NCBI RefSeq assembly: GCF_964204645.1
Contig: NC_134033.1
Coordinates: 3,903,631-3,967,630 of the forward strand
Direction: 5' to 3'
Source of the DNA: Tubulanus polymorphus
Lineage: Eukaryota; Nemertea; Palaeonemertea; Tubulaniformes; Tubulanidae
Length of the DNA: 64,000 nucleotides
The notes below the pieces were generated by a model. It worked only from the letters and a program-made list of their open reading frames with translations, did no database searches and had not been told where the DNA came from. Positions within the stretch are counted from its first letter, which is position 1. Every line of letters starts with the position of its first letter. Below, piece after piece: positions 12,001 through 22,885 of this stretch. A program made the translations under genes and the position numbers.

Positions 12001-14145
12001 TATCCTGAAAATATAAAGTTTAAAACAAGAAACTTACCTTATTGCCCAGAACATTTAACTGTAGATGATAGTTATTTAAGTGAATACCAAAAGAAAATAA
12101 AACCGAAAGATCATGTTTTTACTGAAAAATTAATACTTACTCAAAATAATAAATACAATTATATTGTTCATTATAGAATGTTAAAATTTTATCTAAAACA
12201 AGGAATGAAATTAAAGAAAGTACATAGATATATTGAATTTAATCAATCGAAGTGGTTAGAAAAATATATAGATTTCAATACTCAACAGAGAACCATATCA
12301 AAAACAGATTTTGAAAAAGATTTTTTCAAATTGATGAACAATAGTTTTTATGGAAAAACATGTGAAAATAGAAATGATATTGAATTAGTAAATAATTCTG
12401 AAAGATTAAGACATTTACAATCAAGTCCTAGACATTTAGGAAATAAAAGGTTTGAAGATTATTTAACCGCGGTAAAATTAAAAAGAACATCCATGAAATT
12501 TAATAAACCAATATTTATAGGTTCAACTGTTTTAGAAATATCAAAATTATTAATGTATGATTTTTATTATAATGTTTTGCAACCACTTTTTGGGGAAAAG
12601 CATATTGAAATATTATATTTTGATTCTGTAACAGCTGACACCCCAATATTATTAAAATACAATAACCAAATATTAATAAGAAGAATTTCAGAAATAATTC
12701 CAAAACAAAATGAACTTTATATTTCATATGGTGCAAAAGAATTAATACAAATAAATGGTTTAATAGATGTTTGGACAAGAAATGGATGGAAAAAATTAAA
12801 GAATATTATTAGACATAAAACAAATAAGAAAATCTATAGAGTTAGAACTAAATTAGGATTTGTAGATGTTACAGAAGATCATAGTTTAATTAAACGAAAT
12901 GGTGATGAAATAAAACCAACTGATATAAAAATTGGAGATGAATTATTACATAAAAGATTTTTCCCAAGAATGAATCATATGTCATTTGATGAAATAATTG
13001 ATAATATTTATAATATAGAACCCGAAACATTGGAAGAAAAAGAATATTTTATCAAAGGATTTTTCATGGGTGATGGTTCAGCAGGTGTGTATAATTATGT
13101 TTGGGGTAATAAATATTGTTGGTATTTATGCAATCAAGACTTAAAATTATTAGAAAGAATTAAGAAATTCTGTGAAGAAGTTTATTCATATAAAACATTT
13201 AGAATCATGGATGTTATGAAATCATCAGCAGTTTATAGAATACTTGTAAATAATCCTAAAGATTTTGCTATAGAATATAATGATGAATTCTATATTCATG
13301 CAATAGTGAAAAGTAATACTTCGACAAAAGAAATGATAGTTCCAGATTATGTATTGAATGCAAAAAATAATTTAAGAAAATGGTTCTTCATTGGATTCTA
13401 TACAGCAGATGGAGCTAAAAAATTTACAAAGGATAAAAAGATAACCTTTGCACAGAAAGGAAAAGTTCCTATATCAGGGTTAAATATATTATGTAATTCA
13501 TTAGGCTTCAATATGAATATTGGATTGATTAAATCTAAACCAAATTGCTTTAATCTAAGCCACACAGAAAAAGATTTAACTGAAGAAGTTAAAGATTTAT
13601 TTGAAATATATAACCCATCAGATTATGTTTATGATTTATCAACTGAAGATGGTACATTTAACTGTGGATTTCCATTAATTTGCTTCAATACCGACAGTTA
13701 CATACTAAAAATCAAGACAAATGATATAACAAAAGACTTAAAAACATTAAAACATTATTTTGATTTTAGCAATTATCCCAAAGATCATGAACTATTTAGC
13801 AATGATAATAAAAAGATTCCTGGTAAGTTTAAAGATGAATTAGGAGGTGATGAAATGATTGAATTTGTTGGGATAAGAAGTAAAATGTATAGTTACAGAA
13901 CAAAAGATCATGAAGCTAAAAAGTTAAAAGGAATAACAAAACATGTGGTTGATAAACATATAGAATTTCAAGATTATATAAAGTGTTTATATAACTCAAT
14001 TGTAATGAAACATAAAATGAATTGTTTAAGATCAGAAGATCACGAGATGTACATTAATGAAGTTGAAAAAACTAGTTTAAATCCATTTGATGATAAAAGG
14101 CATATTTTAGATGATGGTATAAAAACATTACCTTATGGCTATTAA
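9085..14145 (+). pseudogene. polB: Protein-primed family B DNA polymerase, frameshifted, with intein
   Basis: Polinton replicative polymerase. N-terminal part (9085-10329): two C2H2-type fingers (YYCQYCKKY, IKCEVCNEF) and the conserved NEDNKCFLWSI segment. Next come a Cys/His finger (LCRKCLSKF), exonuclease motifs YGDFESL (about 10573), FHNLSGYDTH (about 11080) and YLKSDVMIL (about 11570), polymerase motif A DANNLYG (about 11840), motif B NNSFYGKT (about 12340) and motif C, which is split by an intein. The frame changes near 10320, 10915, 11490 and 11890, and there is an in-frame TAA at 11828-11830, so the copy cannot make a full product. Everything from about 11900 to 14145 is one open frame. 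The start at 9085 lies in a TTATAAATG signal. The end overlaps the end of the convergent minus-strand gene. Confidence 0.92.
12625..13689 (+). other. LAGLIDADG intein in polB motif C
   Basis: A 355-residue in-frame insertion splits polymerase motif C: the N-extein ends LYFD and the C-extein begins TDSY. The insert starts with Ser (SVTADTPIL, a typical intein N-terminus A block), has a TEDHSLI B block with the usual His, a LAGLIDADG-like motif pair (GFFMGDGSA about residue 147; GFYTADGA about residue 256) and ends VYDLSTEDGTFNCG...LICFN before Thr +1. The penultimate residue is Phe instead of the common His; the terminal Asn and the +1 Thr are consistent with protein splicing. The insertion point corresponds to the known pol-c intein site of archaeal and giant-virus polymerases. 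The intein is fully open even though the polymerase around it is broken. Confidence 0.93.
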
Positions 14146-15442
14146 AACATAAAATCAATATCATCAAACTCGAAATCACTATTGTCTTCTTCATTTTCAT
14201 TTAATTGTTTAGGTTCTTCTTCTATTCCATTTTTTTCATTTAAATAAAGTTCTATCTTGTTCCACATTTCATCTCGCTCTCTTTGTTTCTTTTGTTTTTT
14301 AATTCATCAAATGTAATTATAATATCTATGTTTAAATAATTTACAATCTTATTTAAAAAGAATTCATAATTTATTGAATCTGTTATTCTATTTTCTAAAT
14401 GATACATTAATATTTGTTTGAATATTTTTTTTATATTTTCTATATCTTCTTCTGTTAATTTAGGTTTTTCATAATAATCGTTAAATAATAAATATAAATA
14501 CATTTTCTTTTGTTTTGTGTTAAATGTTGGTGGAATAATTGTTTTTATAATATCTCTTTTAGTTATTTCACCATTCTCATTTTCTATTATTTTCATTTTT
14601 TCAAGCCATTGCATATATTCTGGTGTATGATCTTCTATATAAAATGTTTTAAAAATTTCATCTAGATAATTTAATTTTGGATCTATGAGAAAATCTCTAG
14701 TTTTTTCTTCACCCCATAAATTCCTTTGCCATCCACAATCAACACAAAATAACACAGGACCTTCTTGTCTTAAGGTCGTATAATAACATTGTGGGCATTT
14801 TTGTTTATAAATTATTGGTAATAGATCTTCATTAAGCTCTTGGTATTTTCTTACGTTTTCTTTATGTTTTATTGTTCTATTATGTAGATTTGAATTACTT
14901 GATGTAATAATCAATTTACAATATTTACAATAATATGTTTTTATTGTTAATTCATTATATTGTTTTTCTAACTTTTCAACTGTTTCTTCATTATCTGGTA
15001 ACGTTTTTTCATATTTTATTTTTTCTAATATATTATTTTTTCTTTCATTGAATTCAGTTTCAAATTTATTAGAAATTTTATCTGTATGTACTTTACGAAA
15101 TTGATGATTCTCCCAATCTTCTATATTTTCGGGGTTATATTTTATTTGACAAGGCTCACAAATATGACCTTTTATATTATTCTTATCATAGAATAAGAAA
15201 GGTCTTTTCCAAATAATTTCAGGTTCAACTTCAACAGAATTATTATCAACATTAGCCATTGCACCATTAATTCTACACTTCTCTGAATGTTTTTTAACAT
15301 AATTTCTTGAGAATAATTTATTACAATTTGGGCAGTTTAGTTTGGGGGGTTTATAATTTTCTTCATGTTTTTTCATATGTCGAGCCATATTACTTTTTCT
15401 GATAAGTTCACCACAAATTTCACATGCTATCTTCTCATGCAT
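14142..15442 (-). CDS. Zinc-finger protein with VLTF3-like C-terminal part
   Basis: Only Polinton gene on the minus strand; it converges on polB. The N-terminus has two C2H2-type fingers (ACEICGELI, NCPNCNKLF), then further Cys/His pairs (GHICEPCQI, YYCKYCKLI) and a zinc ribbon CPQC...CVDCGW (about residues 222-245). The C-terminal third (YYEKPKLTEEDIENIKKIF ... RITDSINYEFFLNK) resembles the poxvirus-type late transcription factor VLTF3, inferred from pattern only. The clean frame runs 15442 to 14252. In a shifted frame an acidic tail continues to a stop at 14142-14144 that overlaps the polB stop, so a one-base indel in the A-run near 14288 probably truncates this copy. The start ATG sits in a TAATAAATG signal. 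Confidence 0.6.
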
Positions 15443-15510
15443 TTATTAAGGAAAAATTTTATTAAAATTAATTTTTAGTGATGAGCGGTAATTTTTTTAT
15501 GTTATAAATA

Positions 15511-16216
15511 ATGGTAGAATTAAAAGAATACAGAATATTTGTTGATTCTAGAAAACTTACAAATTATAAATCACATAATTTACTAGTACAATTAGATAGA
15601 GAATTTAAGAATTGTGTAGATTTAAAATTAGTTAATATAAGTTTATGTAATTCTTTTCATAATATATCGAATAAAAGTCTTGATCATTTAGCTTTTAAAA
15701 TTTATGTTAGAAATTTGAATAAATGGTTTCATCTTTATCTAAAACCAGGATTATATAATTTAGAAACATTAGCGCAAGAAATTAATAGAAGAGCTCGATA
15801 GTTCGAATAAAATAAGAATAAAGTTAACTAATGAACAACATAGATTTCTGGTAAGAAAACCTTTAGCTAAACTGTTTGGAATTCTCCCAGATAGAGATTA
15901 TTCAAGTATCGAAACTTATACAAATTTAATGACTTTTACACATTTTTATATTTATTGTAATTTAATCAATCCTACAAAAACATTTGAAGCAACTAAAGAT
16001 ACAACATGTAATTCTGGTTTATTAAATATTTTACCATTAAAAAATGTCAAACAATTTGGAACTCAAATAAATTATAATTTAACTGAATGTGATTTCAAAC
16101 CTTGTATTCCACATTTCAATAATTTTAAATTAGAAATAAGAAATCATAATGGTTATTTAATTGATTTGAATAACTTTCCTGTAATTTATGAATTAGTTAT
16201 AAGATGTAAAGAGTAA
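15511..16216 (+). pseudogene. Minor capsid (penton)-like protein, one frameshift
   Basis: Two frames (15511-15801 and 15929-16216) together resemble one ~235-residue Polinton protein: an N-terminal beta-rich segment (EYRIFVDSRKLTNYKSHNLLV) and a C-terminal segment with FTHFYIYCNLINPT and VIYELVIRCKE. The intervening sequence is open in the second frame, which puts a single one-base shift near 15790. Position, length and pattern fit the predicted single jelly-roll penton protein of Polintons. That is inference, because I recognise the overall pattern and not a catalytic motif. The start ATG is preceded by TTATAAATA, a variant of the start signal used by its neighbours. Confidence 0.6.
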
Positions 16217-16232
16217 TTTTTCACCTATATAA

Positions 16233-16580
16233 ATGAATATAACTGTTGGACCGAGTATATGTTTTGGATTTGATTTTAAACGTGAGAAAGAAATGAAATT
16301 TAACATTAATGATGTAATTACACATATCAAAAATACTGCATTTTCTAATGAAACAACATTTGAGTATGAAACAACAATAGATAAAGAAACGTTTAATGTA
16401 GAAAAGATTACCGAGTCTTTAAGATTTTATGAATTAGATGAAGATTTTATAATCGATGATATTAAAAACATATTATCCAAAATGTATGATAATCATAAAA
16501 CTAGTAATGAAATAAATGTTGAATTAATCATAAATAAGTTAACTAAATATTTTGAAGATAGTAATTTTTTTGATGAATAA
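16233..16580 (+). CDS. Hypothetical Polinton protein, 115 aa
   Basis: Small acidic, soluble protein with no membrane segment and no domain I recognise. It starts in TATATAAATG and its stop codon TAA is followed directly by the ATG of the next gene (TAAATG), so stop and start signal overlap. It lies between the minor-capsid-like gene and a membrane-protein gene, which suggests a role in virion assembly, but nothing in the sequence shows this. Confidence 0.6.
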   Translation: MNITVGPSICFGFDFKREKEMKFNINDVITHIKNTAFSNETTFEYETTIDKETFNVEKITESLRFYELDEDFIIDDIKNILSKMYDNHKTSNEINVELIINKLTKYFEDSNFFDE

Positions 16581-16802
16581 ATGAGTGATAATAAGTGGAT
16601 AATAACTGGATTATATAATGGCGCATTACTATCAGTTGGAACTGTTGGTTATTCAATGGTATTAAAAAAAGTATTCAAAATGGGAAGTGTTAATGTTGAT
16701 AGATTTGATATCAATGATATTTTAAAGTTAACATTAGCAGTTACTTTATCTAATTTAACTATTGATTATTTGGAAAAACAAAAATATATTCCTCCCATAT
16801 AA
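16581..16802 (+). CDS. Small hydrophobic Polinton protein, 73 aa
   Basis: Two moderately hydrophobic stretches (about residues 8-27 and 48-62) with a glycine/leucine-rich first segment suggest a membrane protein. The ATG follows the stop of the upstream gene with no spacer. Small membrane proteins are common in Polintons and related viruses; the function is unknown. Confidence 0.55.
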   Translation: MSDNKWIITGLYNGALLSVGTVGYSMVLKKVFKMGSVNVDRFDINDILKLTLAVTLSNLTIDYLEKQKYIPPI

Positions 16803-16826
16803 ATGCATAATTTTTTTGCTAAATAA

Positions 16827-17252
16827 ATGGCTTCTGCAATTATAATTATTATAGGATCGGCAATTGTTAACGCTTTAGCATTTACTGGTGGTGGTTATTT
16901 ATTTAAACATATTGATAAAAATAGTTCATTAGGAGAACAAAGAAGACATAACTTAGCGTTAGAGAAATACAATAAAGCTGCAGAAGAATATAGAGAAAAA
17001 CGACAAAACTATATGGATTACATCAATAAAGAATTATATGATCAGAAGATTTCACATAGAGATTTTCAATCAGTTGATGATGCAATGAGTTTATATAACG
17101 CAGTAACAAATAAAGAAAAATTACATCTATACAAACCTAAATTATCAGATTCTTATACCCCAAGTAAAGAACAACAGAAATATGAAATAATATGGATTTT
17201 AGATGGAACAGTTATTGTTATATTTGTTGCTTATAAGTTTACTAATAAGTAA
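16827..17252 (+). CDS. Membrane protein with helical middle, 141 aa
   Basis: N-terminal hydrophobic segment (AIIIIIGSAIVNALAFTGGGYLF, residues 4-26), a charged helical middle with EKYNKAAEEYREKRQNY (residues 47-65), and a C-terminal hydrophobic segment (about residues 121-136, IIWILDGTVIVIFVAYKF). Topology and place in the gene order match a conserved Polinton protein of unknown function, presumably virion-associated. The start ATG is in GCTAAATAAATG after a T-run. Confidence 0.65.
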   Translation: MASAIIIIIGSAIVNALAFTGGGYLFKHIDKNSSLGEQRRHNLALEKYNKAAEEYREKRQNYMDYINKELYDQKISHRDFQSVDDAMSLYNAVTNKEKLHLYKPKLSDSYTPSKEQQKYEIIWILDGTVIVIFVAYKFTNK

Positions 17253-17267
17253 TTTTTTTCTAAATAA

Positions 17268-17685
17268 ATGGAAGATAAAGTTGATAGTATTGATATTATT
17301 CCTCATGATATAAATAAAACTAAATTAAAAACATATTTAGAAAAACAAATATTAGAATTTGAAAGTGACTTAAAAGTTAAAAAGAAAAAATATTTAAAAA
17401 GTAAAATTATATATTATTTGATTATAAGTGGTTCGGTTACAATTAGTTCTGTAATAACATTTTTAGCAATATTCAGCCCATTAACACCTTTAGCTATATC
17501 AATTGGTGTATTAGGATTAAGTTCAAGTGTTTTAACTGGTATAAGTTCAAAATTAAATATAAAAAAGTAATAAATATAAAAGAAATTAATAAATTAAAGA
17601 ACACACTAGATTATATAATAAGTTTAAATGGCCATATACCAGTTGAAGAACAAGATAAATTATTAAAAGAATTAATAAATTATTA
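17268..17685 (+). pseudogene. Coiled-coil/two-TM protein with frameshifted tail
   Basis: The clean frame (17268-17570, 100 aa) has a charged helical segment (residues 18-45) followed by two hydrophobic segments (about 47-68 and 70-92). In another frame, directly after the A-run near 17560, a helical tail (INKLKNTLDYIISL ... LLKELINY) continues to a stop at 17683-17685, ending just before the next gene. This suggests a one-base indel in the A-run truncated the protein; alternatively the short form is the real product. Confidence 0.55.
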
Positions 17686-17702
17686 ATTTTTTAATTATAT
17701 AA

Positions 17703-19004
17703 ATGGGGTTTCCAAAAGCTTTCCAATATAATAAATCAATTAAATATAATATTCCAGCAATAGATTTTAAGAAAAATATTACATATAAAAATGTAGTTTT
17801 AAATTCATTAACTAATTTAGAAATTTATGTTAATGAATCACAGTTTTTTATTTCCAAAATGGAAAATATATTTAATACATATGAAGTTACTTTTACTCGA
17901 GATGAATATCATATATATTAAGTAAAATCTAATATGAAATATTGGCAGAATCAATTAAATTTTTCTGTTTATTGTGCAACAACAGGATGTGGAATAAGTT
18001 GGAATGATAATTTAAACAACTTAGATAAAAATTTGAAGTATTCTGATTTGAAATTAATTCACAAAATATTTAGATTTCACACATATTTTCAAATCAGAAT
18101 AATATTAAATGAATTAGAATGTCCTTTACCCGGGTCTAAATATTTTAAAGAATTGGATAATAATATTAATATATCCAAGTTTTATAAAATATGTAATGAA
18201 TTTAATATAAATATTAATTCCGATTTCAGAGCGCATGGTAAATTGCAAGGTGTTGGTGAACAGTATGAAATAAAAAGAATTGATTATATGCATAGAATTG
18301 GAGCTTATCATAATTATAAAATTGATAATAATAATGGTTGGGTTAATTTCATTTTAGAAAATGGTGAAGGTTTTACAAAATCAGGTATACAAAGAATAAA
18401 TCAATCTATTAGAATTTATTTGATATGTATTTTAGGCGCTCAAGTTGAAACAAGATCCCAAATAATTGGAAATGATAACACTTCATTCGATGCGCAGAAA
18501 CAGTTTAAAGTTTTATTTGAAGATTCAATTCATAATGATAAAAATAGATCGATTCCAGAAAACATTATAAGATATCAAAATTATTTAGATAAATCTCATG
18601 TAAGACTTAATTATTGTATAGGCCCTAATCTATCAATTATTTCTAATGATTTAGTATTGAAGATGGGAAATATAATTGGTTATAATAATCTAATTAAAAC
18701 TGCAACAATAAATAATTCATTTGGATTAAATGATATAAATAAAAAGATTATTACTGCTCCAAAATTAATGGAAGGTGAAAAAAATAAAAAACATATTCAA
18801 TCAACAGAAACTAAAACTAAGAATATTAAATTGGATAATGATTCCAAAATAAAAGATTACAATACATCAGAAAATAATAGAACTGATAAAATTCAACATG
18901 ATATAATTAAACAAAATGATGATAATAAATCCCATGAAAATACTAAATTAGCTATAACTTGTATAGGAATTGTAATCGGAGGAATATTATATTTTAAATT
19001 TTAA
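17703..19004 (+). pseudogene. Conserved Polinton virion-type protein with in-frame TAA
   Basis: A 72-codon frame (17703-17921) and a 356-codon frame (17934-19004) are in the same reading frame, separated only by TAA at 17919-17921. The second part includes YCATTGCGISW, the GEGFTKSGIQRINQSIR block and VETRSQIIGND...AQKQF, a combination I associate with a conserved Polinton structural protein (PX/PW class) of unknown role, and it ends in a C-terminal membrane segment (TCIGIVIGGILYF). The in-frame stop may be a nonsense mutation, recoding, or a boundary between two genes: an ATG follows 12 bases later. The same 12-base stop context recurs at 19320. Confidence 0.65.
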
Positions 19005-19019
19005 TTTTTTATTATATAA

Positions 19020-20459
19020 ATGGATGTAGAAGGTGGAGAAGATATTGGAATGGATAATTTTGATGAACCTGACATAACTGATGAACAACCACCTGATTTT
19101 GATGAAACAAGTTTCAGTAACGAAAATGAAACAGCATATAATTCTAATTTAGCAAGACCTGATACTAATGAATATGTTAATAAAGCACGTTCAAGATTGG
19201 ACATTGAAAATGAAAATCCAGATTTAATGAAAAAAGAACTAGAATATGACGAATTAACAGATAAATTCAAACCAATATTAGAAAAATCTGGATTCAATAT
19301 AACAAATAAAGGTGTGAATTATTAAGTAAAAGATTTGAAATATTTAAATGGTGATTATTATTGGCATTTGAAAGATGACTATTATTTTAAGATTTCTTCT
19401 AATAAAAGTCTTGATAAAATAATAACAAAATCAACCTTTATTAAATTAGAACAATCTAGAATTAAGAAAATCAACAATGATGTTATAACTGATGTTACAG
19501 AAGAAGAGATAAATCAAAATAGAAGAGAATTTAATCGAAGAAATAATGATTTTTTGAAGATAATTAATGAAAATTTAGAACCAGAAACAATTCCTAAAGA
19601 AGATAAAACTTCCAAAACTAGTAGACCTAATTCAAGAGAAGTTCAAACTGAAAAACTTTTACCGAAGGGATTACTTGATGCAACAGATCAAGAATTAGAA
19701 GATTTAGATATATTTTCTGATAAAGCAATTAGAGAAATTATTAGTATAAGACTTGCATCTAATAAAATTGCGCATGATAAAAGTATAAGAGATTTTAAAA
19801 TTAGAACTTTAGAAAAAGAATTAACTGATAAAAATAAAGAAATAGAACAATTAAAGTCTGATTTAGATCATCAAGTAATTGATGAAATAGAATATAAACA
19901 AAAAGAATTACGTTTAGAAAAAGAAATAGATGATTTAAAATATAACAAAGAATTACAAAAAGAAGAAAGAGATACATTATTAAAATCATATGATTATAAT
20001 ATTAATAGATTAAAAGTTATTTTTAAAGATTTGTTGATTAAACCAAATTCTGAAATATCATTGAAAGACAGAATAAGATTATTATTTAAATTAGAAGGAA
20101 TAACAATTCTTTCAATTCTAACAGCTGTAACTATGTTATTTACAACAATTGGTTTAGCAATATCAAATGCTTTGAAATCTACTCCTACTCCCAATAAACC
20201 GGATAAACCCCCGAATGATAATAATTCTATAAAACATAAAGTTAAAGATGGTTTAAAGAAATTAGCAAAATATTTATGGGAACTATCTAAAAAATCTGCT
20301 GCAGCATTGCCAGGAGTTATTGCATCAATTGTTGGTTTTATATTGAAATCTGCTGGGAATATTCTTAACTTTGCTGCTGAACATATTATATTATTTTTAA
20401 TTACAGTTGTAAGTGCTATTATTTTTGGTTTAGTAAACATGATGTCAAAAAATAAATAA
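19020..20459 (+). pseudogene. Coiled-coil membrane protein with in-frame TAA
   Basis: An acidic 101-codon frame (19020-19325) continues in the same frame after TAA at 19323-19325 to 20459. The second part has a coiled coil (FKIRTLEKELTDKNKEIEQL onward, about 60 residues), a membrane segment (ITILSILTAVTMLFTTIGLAI), a low-complexity PTPNKPDKPPNDNNS linker, the helical segment LAKYLWELSKKSAAALPG and a C-terminal membrane segment. No ATG follows the stop closely, so readthrough, recoding or a nonsense mutation is more likely than reinitiation. Fragments of a related copy make up the palindrome at 452-773 and 2275-2598. Function unknown; position next to MCP suggests a virion or membrane-assembly role. 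Confidence 0.7.
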
Positions 20460-20479
20460 TTAATTTTTTTGTTAAATAA

Positions 20480-21727
20480 ATGAGTGGGAGTTATATAAGT
20501 CCTTCTAAGATTTCTAGAATATCTAATGCTATTAAAGCAGAAAGATCACATCATATAATTACTCATAACCCTTCAAATATTAATCCCGATGAAACTTTAT
20601 ATGTTAGAATTCCTAGATTAACACAAAATACTTTTTATGTTCCAAACAGTATTTATTTATCAGCTGATATAAAAGTAACTGGCCATAATAACAATTATGT
20701 TGTTGATAATGTTGGAAGATATTTGATTAAAAAGTTAACAATAAAGATTGGCCCAGAAACAGTTTTCTCATTAGATGATTATAATTTATTTATGCATTAT
20801 AAAGATTTATGGTTAACTAAAGAAAATAGAAATAATATGATATTCCAAGGCATTCAATCGGTAAACCAAAATAAATTAAGATCTGAAGCCAATAATGCAG
20901 TAGTAGCTAATGACGTAGATAATTTGATTAAAAAGATTTATGGAAGCAAATATAAAATTCCGTTAGATTTTGAATTGATAAATAATAATGCACCTTTATA
21001 TAAATACGCAATTCAAGAAGATATTATATTTGAGATAACATTTGCTCCTGTAAATGAAATTGTATTATCTAGCGTTGTTAAAGATATGGGTTACAAATTA
21101 TCGAATATATGTTTAGAATATAACACAGTAACTAATGAAAATATTGCTAGCACAATTCAAACTCAATACAATCAAGGATTTTCATTATTATATGATTATA
21201 TTGATAAATTTAAAACTGTAACTATTAATGCAAATGATGAAATAATTAATGAGAATATTAACTTTCCTAGAAGATCTATTAAAGGTATATTAACATTTTT
21301 TACCATTGGAACGTATACTAATGGTGCAATAAATGTTGATAATTATTATAATCCTGAAATAACAAAAGTAGAGATAACTATCGAAGGAATAGCGAATAAA
21401 ATATTTTGTCAAGGAATGAGAATGATTGATCAATGGCCAGAAATTAGAAAACATTTTATGAATGAAAAAGTAAAATCATTTGAAAATTGTAATATTAATC
21501 AAATTGATTATTATACCGGTAATAAATATGCATTATGGTTAGATTTTAGAACAACAGAGGATAATTCATTACATGGTTCTGGGAAAAAACTACAGAACAC
21601 TAAAGATGGAATACAATTATTCATGAAAAAGAAAAAAGGAAGCTTAAATTTCAAAATGCACATTTATATTATATCTGACGCGCAATTAAATATTGTAAAT
21701 CCACAATTAGATAGTATTCAATATTAG
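20480..21727 (+). CDS. MCP: Major capsid protein, double jelly-roll
   Basis: Intact 415-residue gene. The N-terminal segment (RIPRLTQNTFYVPNSIYLSADIK), the VDNVGRYLIKKLTIKIG block, DLWLT and the QGIQS segment are hallmarks of the Polinton major capsid protein, which forms icosahedral shells from double jelly-roll subunits. The ATG lies in a TTTTTTTGTTAAATAAATG leader. The gene sits directly upstream of integrase and the packaging ATPase. It is fully open, unlike polB, and its 5' part is present as decayed copies in the palindrome at the left edge of the window. Confidence 0.93.
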   Translation: MSGSYISPSKISRISNAIKAERSHHIITHNPSNINPDETLYVRIPRLTQNTFYVPNSIYLSADIKVTGHNNNYVVDNVGRYLIKKLTIKIGPETVFSLDDYNLFMHYKDLWLTKENRNNMIFQGIQSVNQNKLRSEANNAVVANDVDNLIKKIYGSKYKIPLDFELINNNAPLYKYAIQEDIIFEITFAPVNEIVLSSVVKDMGYKLSNICLEYNTVTNENIASTIQTQYNQGFSLLYDYIDKFKTVTINANDEIINENINFPRRSIKGILTFFTIGTYTNGAINVDNYYNPEITKVEITIEGIANKIFCQGMRMIDQWPEIRKHFMNEKVKSFENCNINQIDYYTGNKYALWLDFRTTEDNSLHGSGKKLQNTKDGIQLFMKKKKGSLNFKMHIYIISDAQLNIVNPQLDSIQY

Positions 21728-21757
21728 AAATATAAAGTTAAAATTAAGGATATATAA

Positions 21758-22885
21758 ATGGGTGGTAAAAAAACTTCTTATACTAAAGAACAATATTTAA
21801 GAAATTTATATTACAACCCTGAGAGTTCGATTGCTTATTCTTCTACTAAAAATATATGGCGTAAAGTAAAACAAGATAACTTAGATAAGATAATCCCACA
21901 AAATTTAGTTAAATATAAAGATATAAATGAATTTATGTTAGAACAACCAACGTATACAACACATAAAAAAATTGTTAGAAAATATAAAACTCGTAAAACT
22001 ATGGTAAGTTATGTAGATCAACAGTGGCAAGGAGATTTAATTGATATGAAAAATCTTAAAAAAGATAATAATGATTATTGGTGGATATTGAATATAATTG
22101 ATATTTTTAGTCGTTATGTATGGAGCTTCCCACTTTATAGAAAAGATGCTGCACAAACATCACATGTTTTAAGAAAATTTCTTTCAGGTGGTAAACTAAA
22201 ACCAGAAAAAATTCAATTTGATGATGGAAAAGAATTTGATAATTCATTAGTTCATGGACTTTTAGATTTTCATAATATTAAATATTTTTCGACAAAATCG
22301 GATAAAAAAGCAGCAGTTGTTGAACGATTTAATAGAACATTGAGAACAAGAATGTCAAAATATTTCACAGCAAATAATACTTATAAATGGATTGATATTT
22401 TACCAAAATTGATAAATGGTTATAATAATTCTTATCATTCTTCTATTGGAATGAAACCTATTGATGCTAGAAAACCTGAAAATGCTGAAATTGTTTGGAA
22501 TAATTTATATGGAGCATTTCTTGTTGATGATTTTGGTGAACCTAAATTTAAAGTTGGTCAAAATGTTAGAATTTCTAAGTATAAAAAGATATTTGATAAA
22601 GGATACGATCGAAATTTTACTAGAGAAATATATAAAATAAAAAAGGTAATAACAACAAAACCATATGTCTATAAATTAGAAGATTTAGATGGTGAAGAAG
22701 TTGATGGCTACTTTTACGAAGAAGAAATAAGTTTAACTACTGAAAATCTAGAACAAGAATATAAAATTGAAAAAGTACTAAAAACAAAAACTATTAAAAG
22801 AAAAAAATATTCTTTAGTAAAATGGGTTGGATGGCCAGATAAATTCAATGAATGGATATTATCAAGTAAAATTAAAAATATATAA
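21758..22885 (+). CDS. int: Retroviral-type integrase with chromodomain
   Basis: Intact 375-residue rve-family integrase of the Polinton, which inserts the element's DNA into the host genome. DDE residues: WQGDLIDM (about residue 92), IQFDDGKEF (about residue 150) and VVERFNRTLR (about residue 188). A C-terminal chromodomain (YKIEKVLKTK...YSLVKWVGWPD...NEWILSS, about residues 329-370) may direct integration to modified chromatin. Start at TATATAAATG; its stop TAA overlaps the start signal of the ATPase gene (ATATAAATG). Confidence 0.95.
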   Translation: MGGKKTSYTKEQYLRNLYYNPESSIAYSSTKNIWRKVKQDNLDKIIPQNLVKYKDINEFMLEQPTYTTHKKIVRKYKTRKTMVSYVDQQWQGDLIDMKNLKKDNNDYWWILNIIDIFSRYVWSFPLYRKDAAQTSHVLRKFLSGGKLKPEKIQFDDGKEFDNSLVHGLLDFHNIKYFSTKSDKKAAVVERFNRTLRTRMSKYFTANNTYKWIDILPKLINGYNNSYHSSIGMKPIDARKPENAEIVWNNLYGAFLVDDFGEPKFKVGQNVRISKYKKIFDKGYDRNFTREIYKIKKVITTKPYVYKLEDLDGEEVDGYFYEEEISLTTENLEQEYKIEKVLKTKTIKRKKYSLVKWVGWPDKFNEWILSSKIKNI

